This document shows, one piece after another, positions 54,462 to 63,753 of a stretch of 64,000 nucleotides of DNA. Made by a program: the position numbers and the translations under genes. The DNA comes from Lujinxingia vulgaris (GTDB taxonomy: Bacteria > Myxococcota_A > Bradymonadia > Bradymonadales > Bradymonadaceae): assembly GCF_007997015.1 (NCBI RefSeq), contig NZ_VOSM01000008.1:1-64000 (forward strand), given 5' to 3'. The notes under the pieces are model-generated. The model was not told the origin of the DNA, did no database searches, and worked only from the letters and a program-made list of their open reading frames with translations. Within the stretch, counting starts at the first letter, position 1. Every line of letters starts with the position of its first letter.

Positions 54462-55931
54462 ATGCGTCTTACCTTTAAGATCACGCTCTTTTTCATCGGC
54501 GGGATCTGCTTGATCATGGCCTGGCAGGGCTACTCGCGGATCGACCGCGAGTCGGGGCTCTTTGAGGCCCAGATGCGGCGGGACCATTATGCGCTGGGGC
54601 AACCTCTGGCGGTGATGGTGCGCTACGGGCGCGAGCAGTTCGGGGAGGACTTTGCGCTGGAGCTTGTGGAGCGCTCCAACCAGGCCAGCGACCGCCTGCG
54701 GGTGCGCTGGGTCTGGGCGCAGACCGGCACGCTGGAGCGGCTGCGCCCCGAAGCTCCCCTGGATCTCAATATGCTGCTGGAGGAGGGCCGCGCGGTCAGC
54801 TGGATCGACCGCGACCAGATCGAGGCCGGGCGCCTCTACACCTATGTGCCGGTGGTGGTGGAGGAGGGGCGCGTGGGCGCGGTGGAGCTCTCGGAGTCCT
54901 TTGCACGGGAGCAGGCTTACGTGCGCGCCTCCAAATGGCGCATCGTCTGGACGACGCTCTTGATGCTGGTGATGGCCAGCGGCCTGGCGATGGTCACCGG
55001 GCTGCTCTTCATCGCCCGGCCGGTCGACGCGCTGGTGGCGCGGGCGCGCTCGATTGGTAAGGGCGACCTGAAGACGCCCCTTAAGCTCGAAGGCCACGGC
55101 GAGCTCAGCGTGCTCGCAATGGAGATGAACCTGATGAGCGACCAGCTCGCCGGCGCCAGCGAGAAGCTGGAAGAAGAGACGGCCGCGCGCATTCAGGCGC
55201 TCCAACAACTTCGCCACGCGGATCGCCTCAAGACCGTCGGCACACTCGCCGCAGGCCTGGCCCATGAGTTGGGCACGCCGCTCAACGTGATCTCGATGCG
55301 CGCGGCGATGATCGAAGATCGCGAGGTCGAGGGCGATGAGGTTGAGCGCAACGCGCGCATCATTGGTGAGCAGACCTCGCGCATCACCAAAATCATCCGT
55401 CAGCTGATGGACTTCGCCCGGGTGCGACACCTGAGCAAAACCCGCATGGAGGTCGGCCCGGTGGTCGAGCAGGCCATCGAGCTGATCCGCCCCATCGCCG
55501 AGAAACGTCAGGTGGTCATGGAATTGAGCGCTGAGCCGCAGGCGTTTGCCAGCGATGTGGACGCCGACCAGATCACCCAGGTGCTCACAAATCTTCTGGT
55601 CAACGCGATGCACGCCTGCCAGCAGCAGGGCGGCCGGGTGGAGGTTGCGCTGCGGGCGGTGCACCGCGCACACCCTGAAGACGAGGATGCGCGCGAGCGC
55701 GACTACGTGTTGGTAGAGGTCAAAGATGACGGCGTCGGCATGAGCGAGGACGCGCTAGAGCAGGTCTTTGAGCCCTTCTTCACCACCAAGGCCGTCGGCG
55801 AGGGCAGCGGGCTGGGGCTCTCGGTTTCCTACGGGATTGTGCGCGAGCACGGCGGTTGGATCGACGTCACAAGTACAGAAGGTCAGGGCAGCACCTTCGG
55901 GGTGTATTTGCCGATTGAGGAGCGTGAATGA
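54462..55931 (+). CDS. Sensor histidine kinase (NtrB/AtoS-like)
   Basis: A 489-residue membrane sensor. One TM helix lies at 5-22, an extracytoplasmic region of about 140 residues without a recognisable ligand fold, and a second TM at about 165-188. HAMP follows (FIARPVDALVARARSIGKGD). HisKA has phospho-acceptor His in TLAAGLAHELGTPLNVIS. The ATPase domain shows LLVNAMHACQQ, VKDDGVGMSEDAL and GEGSGLGLSVSYGI. The start has a gaggag site. It overlaps its regulator gene by four bases. Confidence 0.94.
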   Translation: MRLTFKITLFFIGGICLIMAWQGYSRIDRESGLFEAQMRRDHYALGQPLAVMVRYGREQFGEDFALELVERSNQASDRLRVRWVWAQTGTLERLRPEAPLDLNMLLEEGRAVSWIDRDQIEAGRLYTYVPVVVEEGRVGAVELSESFAREQAYVRASKWRIVWTTLLMLVMASGLAMVTGLLFIARPVDALVARARSIGKGDLKTPLKLEGHGELSVLAMEMNLMSDQLAGASEKLEEETAARIQALQQLRHADRLKTVGTLAAGLAHELGTPLNVISMRAAMIEDREVEGDEVERNARIIGEQTSRITKIIRQLMDFARVRHLSKTRMEVGPVVEQAIELIRPIAEKRQVVMELSAEPQAFASDVDADQITQVLTNLLVNAMHACQQQGGRVEVALRAVHRAHPEDEDARERDYVLVEVKDDGVGMSEDALEQVFEPFFTTKAVGEGSGLGLSVSYGIVREHGGWIDVTSTEGQGSTFGVYLPIEERE

Positions 55932-57343
55932 GCAACCACGATGTAGTGATCGTCGACGATGACGCGAGCATGGCCGAGGTGCTTGGCGAGCGGCTGAACA
56001 AGCGCGGCTATAAGGCGCGTTTCTATACCAGCGCCGATGAGGCTTTTGCAGGGCTGGAGGCGCAGGACGCCGGGGTGGTCATCACCGATCTGAACATGCC
56101 CGGGGTCAACGGCATTGAGTTTTGCCGAAGGCTGGTCGACCACCGACCCAACCTCCCGGTGATTGTGATCACGGCCTTTGGCACCCTGGAGACGGCGGTG
56201 GCGGCGATTCGCGCCGGGGCGTACGACTTTTTGACCAAGCCGGTGGACATTGAGGCGCTGACCATCGCCCTGGACCGCGCGCTGGAGCACCGCGAGCTGC
56301 GCGAGGAGGTCAAACGTCTGCGCGAGCAGGTCGACGGGGAGGGCGCCGGCGGCGGGGCGGCGATGATTGGCGAGAGCGCCCCGATGCGCGAGCTCTTTGG
56401 CATGATCGATCGCGTGGCACGCTCGCCGGCCTCGGTGCTGATCACCGGCGAGAGCGGCACGGGCAAGGAGCTTGTGGCCGGTGCGCTGCACAAGCGCAGC
56501 GACCGGCGCGACAAACCCTTTGTGGCCGTGAACTGCGCCGCGCTCCCGGGAAGCCTGCTGGAGAGCGAGCTCTTCGGTCATGTGAAGGGGGCGTTTACCG
56601 ACGCGCGCGAAGATAAAGAGGGGCTCTTTGTGCGCGCCCACGGCGGCACGCTCTTTCTCGATGAGGTCGGTGATCTTCCGCTCTCCTTGCAGCCGAAGTT
56701 GTTGCGGGTGCTGGAGGAGCGGCGCGTGCGACCGGTGGGCGGAAGCCAGGAGGTGGAGGTCGATGTGCGCCTGGTCGCCGCGACCCACCGTAACCTGGAG
56801 AACCAGGTGCGCGAGGGGGAGTTTCGCGAAGATCTCTATTTTCGCTTCAACGTCATCGAGCTCAGCCTGCCGCCTTTGCGCGATCGCGGCAAAGACGTGC
56901 TGCTTCTGGCGCAGCACTTCATCGAGCGTTTTGCGGAGCGCTCCGATAAGGCGATTCGCGGGTTGTCGGCGGAGGCGGGCCGCGCGCTGATGCAGTACCA
57001 CTGGCCGGGCAACGTGCGCGAACTTCGCAATTACATTGAGCGCGCGGTGGTGCTGGCGCTGCAGGAGGAGATCTCGCCAGAGGATCTTCCCCCCCGGGTG
57101 CGCGGTGCCGGCGGTGACGGGCGCGATGCGCCTTACCTGGACATGCTCACCTGGCAGTCGATCCTGGGGCTCGACGGGCTGCCCACGCTCGAAGAGCTGG
57201 AGATCCGCTACGTCGGCTATGTGCTCGGTCGCACCGGCGGCAACAAGTCGCGGGCCGCCGAGATTTTGGGGATGGACCGCACCACGCTCTACCGCAAGAT
57301 CGAGCGCCACGAGATCGCCCCCGAAGACGCCGGGGAGAGCTGA
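55928..57343 (+). CDS. Sigma-54-dependent response regulator (NtrC family)
   Basis: A 471-residue regulator. The receiver (1-120) has the acidic pair VDDD, phospho-acceptor Asp in VVITDLNMPG and Lys in FLTKPVD. The AAA+ domain has GESGTGKE, LFLDEVGDL and the sigma-54 contact loop, which reads GAFTDA instead of GAFTGA. The C-terminal Fis-type helix-turn-helix is RTGGNKSRAAEILGMDRTTL. The Gly to Asp change in the loop occurs in other activators, so function may be retained. Targets may include the divergent genes nearby. Confidence 0.94.
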   Translation: MSNHDVVIVDDDASMAEVLGERLNKRGYKARFYTSADEAFAGLEAQDAGVVITDLNMPGVNGIEFCRRLVDHRPNLPVIVITAFGTLETAVAAIRAGAYDFLTKPVDIEALTIALDRALEHRELREEVKRLREQVDGEGAGGGAAMIGESAPMRELFGMIDRVARSPASVLITGESGTGKELVAGALHKRSDRRDKPFVAVNCAALPGSLLESELFGHVKGAFTDAREDKEGLFVRAHGGTLFLDEVGDLPLSLQPKLLRVLEERRVRPVGGSQEVEVDVRLVAATHRNLENQVREGEFREDLYFRFNVIELSLPPLRDRGKDVLLLAQHFIERFAERSDKAIRGLSAEAGRALMQYHWPGNVRELRNYIERAVVLALQEEISPEDLPPRVRGAGGDGRDAPYLDMLTWQSILGLDGLPTLEELEIRYVGYVLGRTGGNKSRAAEILGMDRTTLYRKIERHEIAPEDAGES

Positions 57344-57858
57344 TGGGCTGGAAGTTGAGCATCTGTGCGGCGCTGCTGGTGTTGGCCGCCGGCTGTCAGT
57401 CGGAGTGGGAGACCACCCCGCAGACGCTGGAGACCTACCCGGTGGTCGCCCAGACCGAGCCCGCGCCGCAAGGGGCGGGCGAGGAGGGCTGGGAGCGCTT
57501 TTTGCCGACGGGCTATCTGGCGCGCAGTGAGGCGCAGTGCGCGACGGTGCTCAAAGAGATCGCCTTTTGCAGCGAAGAAGACGTCTTTCTGGCCACGCTT
57601 GGCGAGACCGAGGCCCTGTCCGATGAGGCGGCGCGGACGGCGTTTCTAGCACAGGTGGAGCGCTGGTATGCGCCCGGGAACGCGCGGGAGGATTGCCGGC
57701 GTATCGTCGAAGCCACCCGCTTTCCGGGGGCCGAGGCACGGCAGACCTGGAGAGCAGCTGCCGAAGGCAGCGCCCGGGTGTGCGCGGAGTTCGGCCAGGT
57801 GCTCGTCCAGAGCGGGTTTCTGGAGCGGATGGGCGAGTCGATCTGGGGCGCGCGTTGA
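57343..57858 (+). CDS. Uncharacterised lipoprotein coupled to the two-component genes
   Basis: A 171-residue predicted lipoprotein: signal peptide ICAALLVLAAGCQS with an excellent lipobox, a short polar linker, and a helical domain with four further Cys (SEAQC, IAFC, REDC, ARVC) likely forming two disulfides. Its ATG overlaps the regulator stop by one base, so it is made with the kinase/regulator pair. It may be an envelope partner of the sensor. No family recognised. Confidence 0.75.
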   Translation: MGWKLSICAALLVLAAGCQSEWETTPQTLETYPVVAQTEPAPQGAGEEGWERFLPTGYLARSEAQCATVLKEIAFCSEEDVFLATLGETEALSDEAARTAFLAQVERWYAPGNAREDCRRIVEATRFPGAEARQTWRAAAEGSARVCAEFGQVLVQSGFLERMGESIWGAR

Positions 57859-57976
57859 TTTATCGGGTCGATTGACCTATGAGGCCTGCGGAATTCACGC
57901 TTGTTGCGCATGCGATGGAGGCATCTTTGGAGCCGCCCCACAGCGCCGAGCGCACTACCTTCAAAACGAGCCGGAC

Positions 57977-59371
57977 ATGGTTAAAAAAGTTCATATGATC
58001 TCGCTGGGTTGCCCCAAAAACCGGGTCGACTCCGAGGTGATGGTCGGCATGATCCAGGGCGACGGCGCCTTTGAGATGGTCGCCGATGTCGAAGACGCCG
58101 AGATTGTGGTCGTCAACACCTGCGGGTTCATCGACGCGGCCAAAGAAGAGTCGGTCGACACGATCATGGAGATGGTCGACCTGAAAAAACGCGGTCGCCT
58201 GGGCAAAGTCGTGGTCACCGGCTGCCTCTCGCAGCGTTACTCCGGCGAGCTGGAGAAAGAGATCCCGGAGGTCGACGCGATCCTGGGCACCCAGACCTTC
58301 ACCTCGATCAATGAGGCGCTGCACGGTCGGCTCTCGCAGAAGACCTACATCCAGCCGGGCAGCTTCATCATGGATCACGAGGTCGCCCGCACCAACACGG
58401 TGCGCGGGGGCACGGCGTATTTGAAGATCGCCGAGGGCTGCTCGCGCTCGTGCAGCTTCTGCATCATTCCCACGATCCGCGGCACCCAGAAGAGCCGCTC
58501 GATCGACGACGTGGTCGCTGAGGCCCGCAAGCTGGGCCGCGCCGGGGTCAACGAGGTGATCCTCGTCGCCCAGGACATGACCAGCTACGGCATCGACCTC
58601 GACCCCAAACATAACCGCGACTACCTGCTGCGCCTGTTGCGCCGCCTCGATGAAGAGGCCGATGAGATCAGCTGGGTGCGCCTGCTTTATATGTACCCCT
58701 GGAACTTCACCGACGATCTGGTGGAGTTTTTCCAGACCTCCGACAAGCTCGTTCCTTACGTGGATATGCCGCTGCAGCACATCAACCGGCGCATCCTCAA
58801 GTCGATGAAGCGCAACATCCAGCGCGACGCCCAGGCGCGTCTTATCGACAAGCTGCGCGGCATCGACGATCTGGTGCTGCGCACAAGCCTGATCGCCGGC
58901 TACCCCGGGGAGACCGACGCGGAGTTCCGCGAGCTCTACGACTGGGTCAAAGAGGTGGAGTTCGACCGGGTCGGCGTCTTTGTCTACAGCCCCGAAGAAG
59001 GCACCCCGGCCGGTGTGATGGATGATCAGGTCGAGGAGCACGTGAAGGTCGAGCGTCGCGACGCGCTGATGGAGCTTCAGCAGGGCATCAGCGAGCGCAA
59101 AAACGCCGAGTGGGTCGGCCAGACCACCGAGGTGATCGTCGACGGCGTCAGCGAAGAGCATGAGCTTGTGCTGGAGGGCCGCCACTACGGGCAGGCCCCC
59201 GATATCGACGGGGTCGTCTACCTCTCCTTTGATTACGGCGGCGATGTGCCCGTGCCCGGTGAGTTTGTGGAGGTGGAGATTCAGCAGGCTGGCGCTTATG
59301 ATCTGACCGGTGTGGTGATCCCGAAAGATCCGTTGGGACTGAGCGATGGCGAGTTGAACCTGCGCAGCTGA
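57977..59371 (+). CDS. rimO: Ribosomal protein S12 methylthiotransferase RimO
   Basis: A 464-residue radical-SAM methylthiotransferase that modifies Asp88 of S12. The N-terminal UPF0004 domain has SLGCPKNRVDSEVM, VVNTCGFIDAAKEES and VVTGCLSQRY (three cluster Cys). The radical-SAM motif is GCSRSCSFCIIP. YMYPWNF and YVDMPLQHINRRILKSMKR are RimO-specific compared with MiaB. The TRAM domain follows. ATG 57977 gives the family N-terminus; the long upstream frame overlaps the lipoprotein and is discarded. Confidence 0.95.
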   Translation: MVKKVHMISLGCPKNRVDSEVMVGMIQGDGAFEMVADVEDAEIVVVNTCGFIDAAKEESVDTIMEMVDLKKRGRLGKVVVTGCLSQRYSGELEKEIPEVDAILGTQTFTSINEALHGRLSQKTYIQPGSFIMDHEVARTNTVRGGTAYLKIAEGCSRSCSFCIIPTIRGTQKSRSIDDVVAEARKLGRAGVNEVILVAQDMTSYGIDLDPKHNRDYLLRLLRRLDEEADEISWVRLLYMYPWNFTDDLVEFFQTSDKLVPYVDMPLQHINRRILKSMKRNIQRDAQARLIDKLRGIDDLVLRTSLIAGYPGETDAEFRELYDWVKEVEFDRVGVFVYSPEEGTPAGVMDDQVEEHVKVERRDALMELQQGISERKNAEWVGQTTEVIVDGVSEEHELVLEGRHYGQAPDIDGVVYLSFDYGGDVPVPGEFVEVEIQQAGAYDLTGVVIPKDPLGLSDGELNLRS

Positions 59372-59414
59372 GTCGGTCCGGTCCTTTGACTGCGATGTGA
59401 ACACGGAGGAGAAG

Positions 59415-59729
59415 ATGAAAGAGCTGACCTACAAAGAGTTCGCCGCGCGTCGCGAGGCCGAGAATCTGCGGCTGATCGATGTGCGTGAGAAAGATGAGTT
59501 CGCCGAAGTTCATGTCAAAGGTGCGGAGCTTTTTCCTCTCTCCGAGATTCGCGCCGGGGAGCTTCCGCAGGAAGACGAGCGCGAGATCGCGGTGATCTGC
59601 CGCTCCGGCGCGCGCAGCGCGGCGGCCGCCCAGGTTTTTGAGGGCGCCGGCTTTAAAGAGTGCATCAACGTGGCCGGCGGCACGCTGGCGGCGATTGAGG
59701 CCGGTGAGGAGCACGTAGAGCGCGGCTGA
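59415..59729 (+). CDS. Single-domain rhodanese-like protein
   Basis: A 104-residue cytoplasmic rhodanese domain. The active-site loop ICRSGARSA has the catalytic Cys and an Arg typical of small sulfurtransferases (GlpE/PspE-like). LRLIDVREKDEFAEVHVKGA and NVAGGTLAAIEAG frame it. ATG 59415 follows ggaggagaag; a GTG at 59397 is less likely. It lies 43 bases after rimO, which needs a sulfur source, so a supply role is tempting but unproven. Confidence 0.88.
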   Translation: MKELTYKEFAARREAENLRLIDVREKDEFAEVHVKGAELFPLSEIRAGELPQEDEREIAVICRSGARSAAAAQVFEGAGFKECINVAGGTLAAIEAGEEHVERG

Positions 59730-59757
59730 CGCTTTGCAAGTGATTGAAAGTAAAGGC

Positions 59758-59790
59758 AAAAGGGCCGGCGCGAGAGTGCCGGCCCTTTGT
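59758..59790 (+). terminator. Hairpin terminator after rhodanese gene
   Basis: agggccggc, a gcgagagt loop and gccggccctttg form a strong stem with only a short T-run. Confidence 0.6.
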
Positions 59791-59858
59791 CGTGGTGACG
59801 CTTGCTCGGGTGGGTTGAATCGCCCGCTGGCGAGCGAATGATGTGAGGGTGATGCGGG

Positions 59859-60722
59859 ATGAGGCCAGCCTGGCGAGCGGTCATCGCGATGGCGGTGGTG
59901 ATGGTGATGGGGTTCGGGGGGCTCGGTGTGGCGCAGGCCCAGGGGGGCTGCAGCGCCAACGCCGCGCTGGACTTTGGGGTGGCTGGACCCTGCCAGCGCG
60001 CGGTGCTGATGGCGGGGGTTCAGAGCGGCATAAAGCTTGGAAGCTACAATGGGGCGGGGCGTTTTGAGCCAGACGGCGCCGCGCTCGGTCTGACGACGCT
60101 GCAGATGGGTGGAGGGTTTAAGTTTTCCGGGGAGGTGCTGCGTCGGCTGCAACTTCACGCCGATGCCGGGTTGAGTCTCGTGGCAGGAGGAGCGGCGCCT
60201 CTGGGAGCTGCGCGCGCGGGGGCGCGCTGGATGATTCTGGAGGACTTGAAGCTGGGCTTTGATCGCAGCCTTCGCGCCAGCCGCCGCCCATATCTCGAGA
60301 TGTACGCACACCTTCGCCACGACTCGCCGGCCGTCTTGCAGGAGCTTGAGGCTTCGCCAGGCCATGCGCCGGGGGCGTCCGCCGGCGTGCGCGCGCTCAA
60401 GTACATGACCTACCGCGACGTGGTGAGCCTGCGCCTGGAGGGGGGCTACAGGGCCGGGAGCGCTGAGGCCGCGTTCGGGGTCTCCTGGTCCCGGGTGGAG
60501 GCGATGCGGTGGGCCGCCGGGCTCAACGCCAACGTGCGTCTGCGCAGCCGGGGGCCGCAACTTCGGGCGGAAGCCGGCATCTTTTGTACGTGGATGCTGC
60601 GCGCCCCGGACTGGGAGCTCGGCGCGCATCTTCTCACCGACTGGGTCGGCCCGCTGGGGGCCTATCGCGTCGGCGGGGTGGGGCCGAGGCTGGGGGTGAG
60701 TCTGCAGCGCAACTTCTTGTAA
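59859..60722 (+). CDS. Uncharacterised exported protein, outer-membrane-like
   Basis: A 287-residue protein with a signal peptide (VIAMAVVMVMGFGGLGVAQAQ) and a mature part of alternating Gly-rich amphipathic strands (MGGGFKFSGEVLRRLQLHADAGLSL and similar). It ends in the aromatic pattern GVSLQRNFL, compatible with a small beta-barrel. Two Cys lie near the mature N-terminus and one near the end. No family recognised. It begins about 130 bases after rhodanese, past the hairpin. Confidence 0.65.
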   Translation: MRPAWRAVIAMAVVMVMGFGGLGVAQAQGGCSANAALDFGVAGPCQRAVLMAGVQSGIKLGSYNGAGRFEPDGAALGLTTLQMGGGFKFSGEVLRRLQLHADAGLSLVAGGAAPLGAARAGARWMILEDLKLGFDRSLRASRRPYLEMYAHLRHDSPAVLQELEASPGHAPGASAGVRALKYMTYRDVVSLRLEGGYRAGSAEAAFGVSWSRVEAMRWAAGLNANVRLRSRGPQLRAEAGIFCTWMLRAPDWELGAHLLTDWVGPLGAYRVGGVGPRLGVSLQRNFL

Positions 60723-60806
60723 GAGCTCTCGATCCTGGCTGGAAAGGCGTCGGCCCGTGCGCAGGTTTGCCCTCCCGTTCACTGGATAATGGCGATGGAG
60801 CAAACG

Positions 60807-61232
60807 ATGACCCGCTCGGCTGATCAACTGGCAGAAGCATTGAAGGAGGCCCTCGACACGACCTTTGAGGTCTCGGCGGTGGAGGGGGCGGTGAGCGTCA
60901 ATCATGTGCAGGCGCGGCGGCGCCTGGCCGAGATTCGGCCGGAGTCTTCGACCCTGCGCGTGGCGCTGGGCGCGGAGTTTGTCGACCGTCCCGAACTGGA
61001 GGGCGCGTCGCTGGAGGCGGCCGGCCAGGAGGAACTCCATGAGGAGGTCGCCGCCTTTCGGGCGCGCGGCTACCGCGAGCAGGAGGCCGAGCAGCAGCCG
61101 GCGGCCTCCACCGAGCCCGAGTCCGAGGAGACGCCGGTCCATGTGCAGATGATGGAGCGCGGGTATAGCTCGATCGATGAGCTCGTCGCGGAGCTCGCGT
61201 GGTTGGCCGAGCGTGCTCAGAGAAAACGATGA
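60807..61232 (+). CDS. Uncharacterised small acidic protein
   Basis: A 141-residue soluble protein, acidic and helical in the second half (EEVAAFRARGYREQEAEQQP, SSIDELVAELAWLAERAQRK). ATG 60807 is chosen because ggag sits six bases upstream; ATGs at 60789 and 60795 are in frame but lack a site. It overlaps the next gene by four bases (ATGA), so the two are coupled. No family recognised. Confidence 0.6.
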   Translation: MTRSADQLAEALKEALDTTFEVSAVEGAVSVNHVQARRRLAEIRPESSTLRVALGAEFVDRPELEGASLEAAGQEELHEEVAAFRARGYREQEAEQQPAASTEPESEETPVHVQMMERGYSSIDELVAELAWLAERAQRKR

Positions 61233-62308
61233 TGTGGCGAGTGGTCTGGCGTGTTGCGCTGGCATTGGTGATGCTCGGGGTGATGTCGTGCACCACCCCG
61301 GAGCCTCCTGTTCCCGCATCGGTGGGGGCCATCGCCGATCTTCCCCGCGAGGCACACCAGAAAGCCTCATCGGCCTTCTGGGAGCATTGGGGCGATGGGC
61401 GTGGCGAGGTCAGCGTGTACCGCGGCCAGATCGCGCGTTATGGCGAGCTGCGTGACGCGCAGGCGACGCTGATCTTTGTGACCGAGCCTCATGACCGGCG
61501 CACCTGGGTCAAAGATGATGAGGTGGCCGACGAACATCGCACCGAGGTCATCAAGCTCAACCAGCTCCTCGACTTTCAGACCGGCGTCTACCCCTACCGC
61601 GTCATGACCAGCGTGTTTGCGCCTGTCGATCACTGGGACGCCGAGCGTGAGCGCCACTCCCCGGTCAAGATCACGATGGGCGTGCAGGAGTGGTGCGGCC
61701 AGGTCTTTCATGCGTTGTGGCCGGGGCGCTCGCAGTATCTCAGCCGTCTCACCTCGTATTTTGAGTCGGAGGGCGACCGGGAAGAGGTTGTGGATGTTGA
61801 GATGGGCGCGCTCTACGCCGACGCGCTCCCTCTGCAGGTGCGCGAGCTCGACGGCCCTTTCCTGGACGGTGCGGCGACCTGGACCGGACCGATGGTGGTA
61901 TCGTTATGGCGAGCGCGGGTGGAGCATCAAGCGTTGAGCGTGGTGCTGGCCACCATCACCCGCTCCACCGTGGAGCGAGACGGGCAGGCGCTGACGCGTT
62001 TTGAAGTGACCTGGCCCGGCGGCGCCCGGTTTTATGAGGTCGAGCGCGAAGCGCCGCGTGGCATCGTGCGTTTTGGCGCCGGCGACGGCAGCGTCTTTGA
62101 GCGGGTCAGCCACCAGCGCCTCCCCTACTGGCAGCTCAACCGCGAGGGGGATGAACGCGCGCGCGAGGTGCTGAAACTTCCCGCCGAGGTGGTGCCTCCC
62201 GCCACACCCGACGATGTCGACGTGGCGCCGCCATCGCCTGAGGACGCTCCCGGCTCCTCGGATGCCCCGCCAGGGGCGCCCGAGTCGCCGCGCTCCAACT
62301 TCCCCTGA
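61229..62308 (+). CDS. Lipoprotein of an uncharacterised conserved family
   Basis: A 359-residue predicted lipoprotein. The signal peptide ends VMLGVMSCTTP. The middle (RGQIARYGELRDAQATLIFV, KLNQLLDFQTGVYPYRVMTS, VQEWCGQVF) resembles from memory a conserved family in Bacteroidetes often mislabelled septum formation inhibitor Maf; this recollection was not checked. The last 45 residues are Pro/Asp/Ser-rich and disordered. Translationally coupled to the preceding small acidic protein. Function unknown; no Maf motif is visible. Confidence 0.65.
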   Translation: MMWRVVWRVALALVMLGVMSCTTPEPPVPASVGAIADLPREAHQKASSAFWEHWGDGRGEVSVYRGQIARYGELRDAQATLIFVTEPHDRRTWVKDDEVADEHRTEVIKLNQLLDFQTGVYPYRVMTSVFAPVDHWDAERERHSPVKITMGVQEWCGQVFHALWPGRSQYLSRLTSYFESEGDREEVVDVEMGALYADALPLQVRELDGPFLDGAATWTGPMVVSLWRARVEHQALSVVLATITRSTVERDGQALTRFEVTWPGGARFYEVEREAPRGIVRFGAGDGSVFERVSHQRLPYWQLNREGDERAREVLKLPAEVVPPATPDDVDVAPPSPEDAPGSSDAPPGAPESPRSNFP

Positions 62309-62603
62309 AGTTCGCATCTTCCTTCCCTGAAGTTCGCATCCCGCTCAAGAAAGTTTGCGCTGGCCCCGAGTTTGCAACATGGTGCGGGCGTATCCCGACC
62401 GGCGCGTCGGCACCGGGGCTGCCGGTGCAGCCGTGCCCGCGCGCTCTTCGAGGTGCCCGCTCCGGCATGATGTGTCCGGATAAGCGCCAGGGCAGGGCTC
62501 GGGATCGGAGTATGTTTTGACCGCGAGCGGAGTAGACTTGCGGAGATCGCCGGTGGTCGGTCTGGCCACCTCACGTTCCTGACGTTCTTTTGATGAGGTT
62601 CGT
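62309..62603. other. Intergenic region, no gene seen
   Basis: 295 bases with one short direct repeat: gaagttcgcatc occurs twice, at about 62307 and 62329, just after the lipoprotein stop. I see no terminator with a T-run and no RNA gene. Confidence 0.5.
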
Positions 62604-63575
62604 ATGAAGTCGATGTGGAAGCGAGGCATGGTTCTGGGTGGGATGGTCGCCCTCGGCGCGATGAGCAGCGCCTGTGGTGTGGCCATTGAGGGCGAGGAGG
62701 GCAACCTGCGCTTTGAGTACGACAACAGCGCGTTCTCCGGGGCGTTCAGTGAAGATCTGGCCGTCGGCTCGATGATCGACGTGAAGGTGCGCGAGACCTC
62801 CGAGAGTGAGTTTTTGCCCATCGAGTCGGCGACGAGCTCCTCCGAAGAGGTCATCGCGGTCAGCGAGACCAGCGGGCAGGTCTTCAGCCTTCGCGCCGAG
62901 AGTGAAGGCGTGGCGCGCATCTCGGTGAGCGCCACGGCGGAAGGCGGCAGTCTCAGCGACAGCGTGGAGCTGCGCGCGGCCGAGGTCGACAGCATCGAGA
63001 TCGAGGCCATCTGCGACGAGAGCAGTGTCTACGCCGTCAACAGCGCCCCGGAGTTTCGCTATCGGATGCGCGACGCGATGAGCAACTCGCTCAACGGCTA
63101 CGGCTACTACCCGGTAGCTGTAGAGCCGCAGACCGGCGGGGAGGTCAATGCGGCGTTCAGCAGCCTGGGCCGCATCCAGGTCATGACCGGCGAAGAGGCC
63201 GGCTCCATCAGCCTGACCTCCGACCTTCTGGAAGAGCCCTTCGTGATGGAGCTTGTCGCCGCCGCAGACATCACCGACCTCGATGTCGCCAACCAGGTCG
63301 ATGGCGAGACGATCACCACGATCGGCGCGGGCGAAGATTCGCCGCTCTCTGTGTTTGCCATGGCCGGCCCCGCCGGTGAGACGGTGTGCGGCGACGCCGA
63401 GGGCATCATCGAGCTGGTCTCCGAGACCCCCGAGATCTGCGAGGTCTACTACACCTACGGTCTCGCGCTGCACGTGGTGAACGTGCAGGGCTTGAGCGCG
63501 GGCGCCTGTGAGATCAGCCTGAGCGTGCCGGGCACCGACCTTGCCGAGACGCTGCAGGTCGAGATCAGCGGGTGA
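62604..63575 (+). CDS. Uncharacterised lipoprotein with Ig-like (Big-type) character
   Basis: A 323-residue predicted lipoprotein: signal peptide MVALGAMSSACGV, then beta-rich sequence. Residues about 50-125 (IAVSETSGQVFSLRAESEG, ARISVSATAEGG) resemble a bacterial Ig-like Big2 domain. The rest is acidic with paired Cys. ATG 62604 lies eight bases after gagg. A terminator follows. Surface or adhesion role inferred only from architecture. Confidence 0.7.
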   Translation: MKSMWKRGMVLGGMVALGAMSSACGVAIEGEEGNLRFEYDNSAFSGAFSEDLAVGSMIDVKVRETSESEFLPIESATSSSEEVIAVSETSGQVFSLRAESEGVARISVSATAEGGSLSDSVELRAAEVDSIEIEAICDESSVYAVNSAPEFRYRMRDAMSNSLNGYGYYPVAVEPQTGGEVNAAFSSLGRIQVMTGEEAGSISLTSDLLEEPFVMELVAAADITDLDVANQVDGETITTIGAGEDSPLSVFAMAGPAGETVCGDAEGIIELVSETPEICEVYYTYGLALHVVNVQGLSAGACEISLSVPGTDLAETLQVEISG

Positions 63576-63670
63576 TTTTTAGTGATGTGTGCGAATGACG
63601 CTGAGTGAATGACGCTGTGTGAGTGATGCGATTGGAATGAATGTTTGGTTGTGTAAGTGGTTGAGAAATA

Positions 63671-63707
63671 AATAAAAAGGGCGCCCCTGCCAGGGCGCCC
63701 TTTTTGT
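63671..63707. terminator. Bidirectional terminator
   Basis: aaaaagggcgccc, a ctgcca loop and gggcgccctttttg work on both strands, between convergent genes ending at 63575 and 63754. A further ten-base stem aggctgcggg/cccgcagcct lies at 63717-63748, just beyond the stop of the right-hand gene. Confidence 0.88.
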
Positions 63708-63753
63708 TGCTCATAGGCTGCGGGAGTTCTGCGATCCCCGCAGCCTCGACGGC

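Noticed and set aside
61229-62308. Annotation of the lipoprotein as Maf septum inhibitor
   Set aside because: No Maf nucleotide-pyrophosphatase motifs are present; the name is probably a historic mislabel of a similar family.
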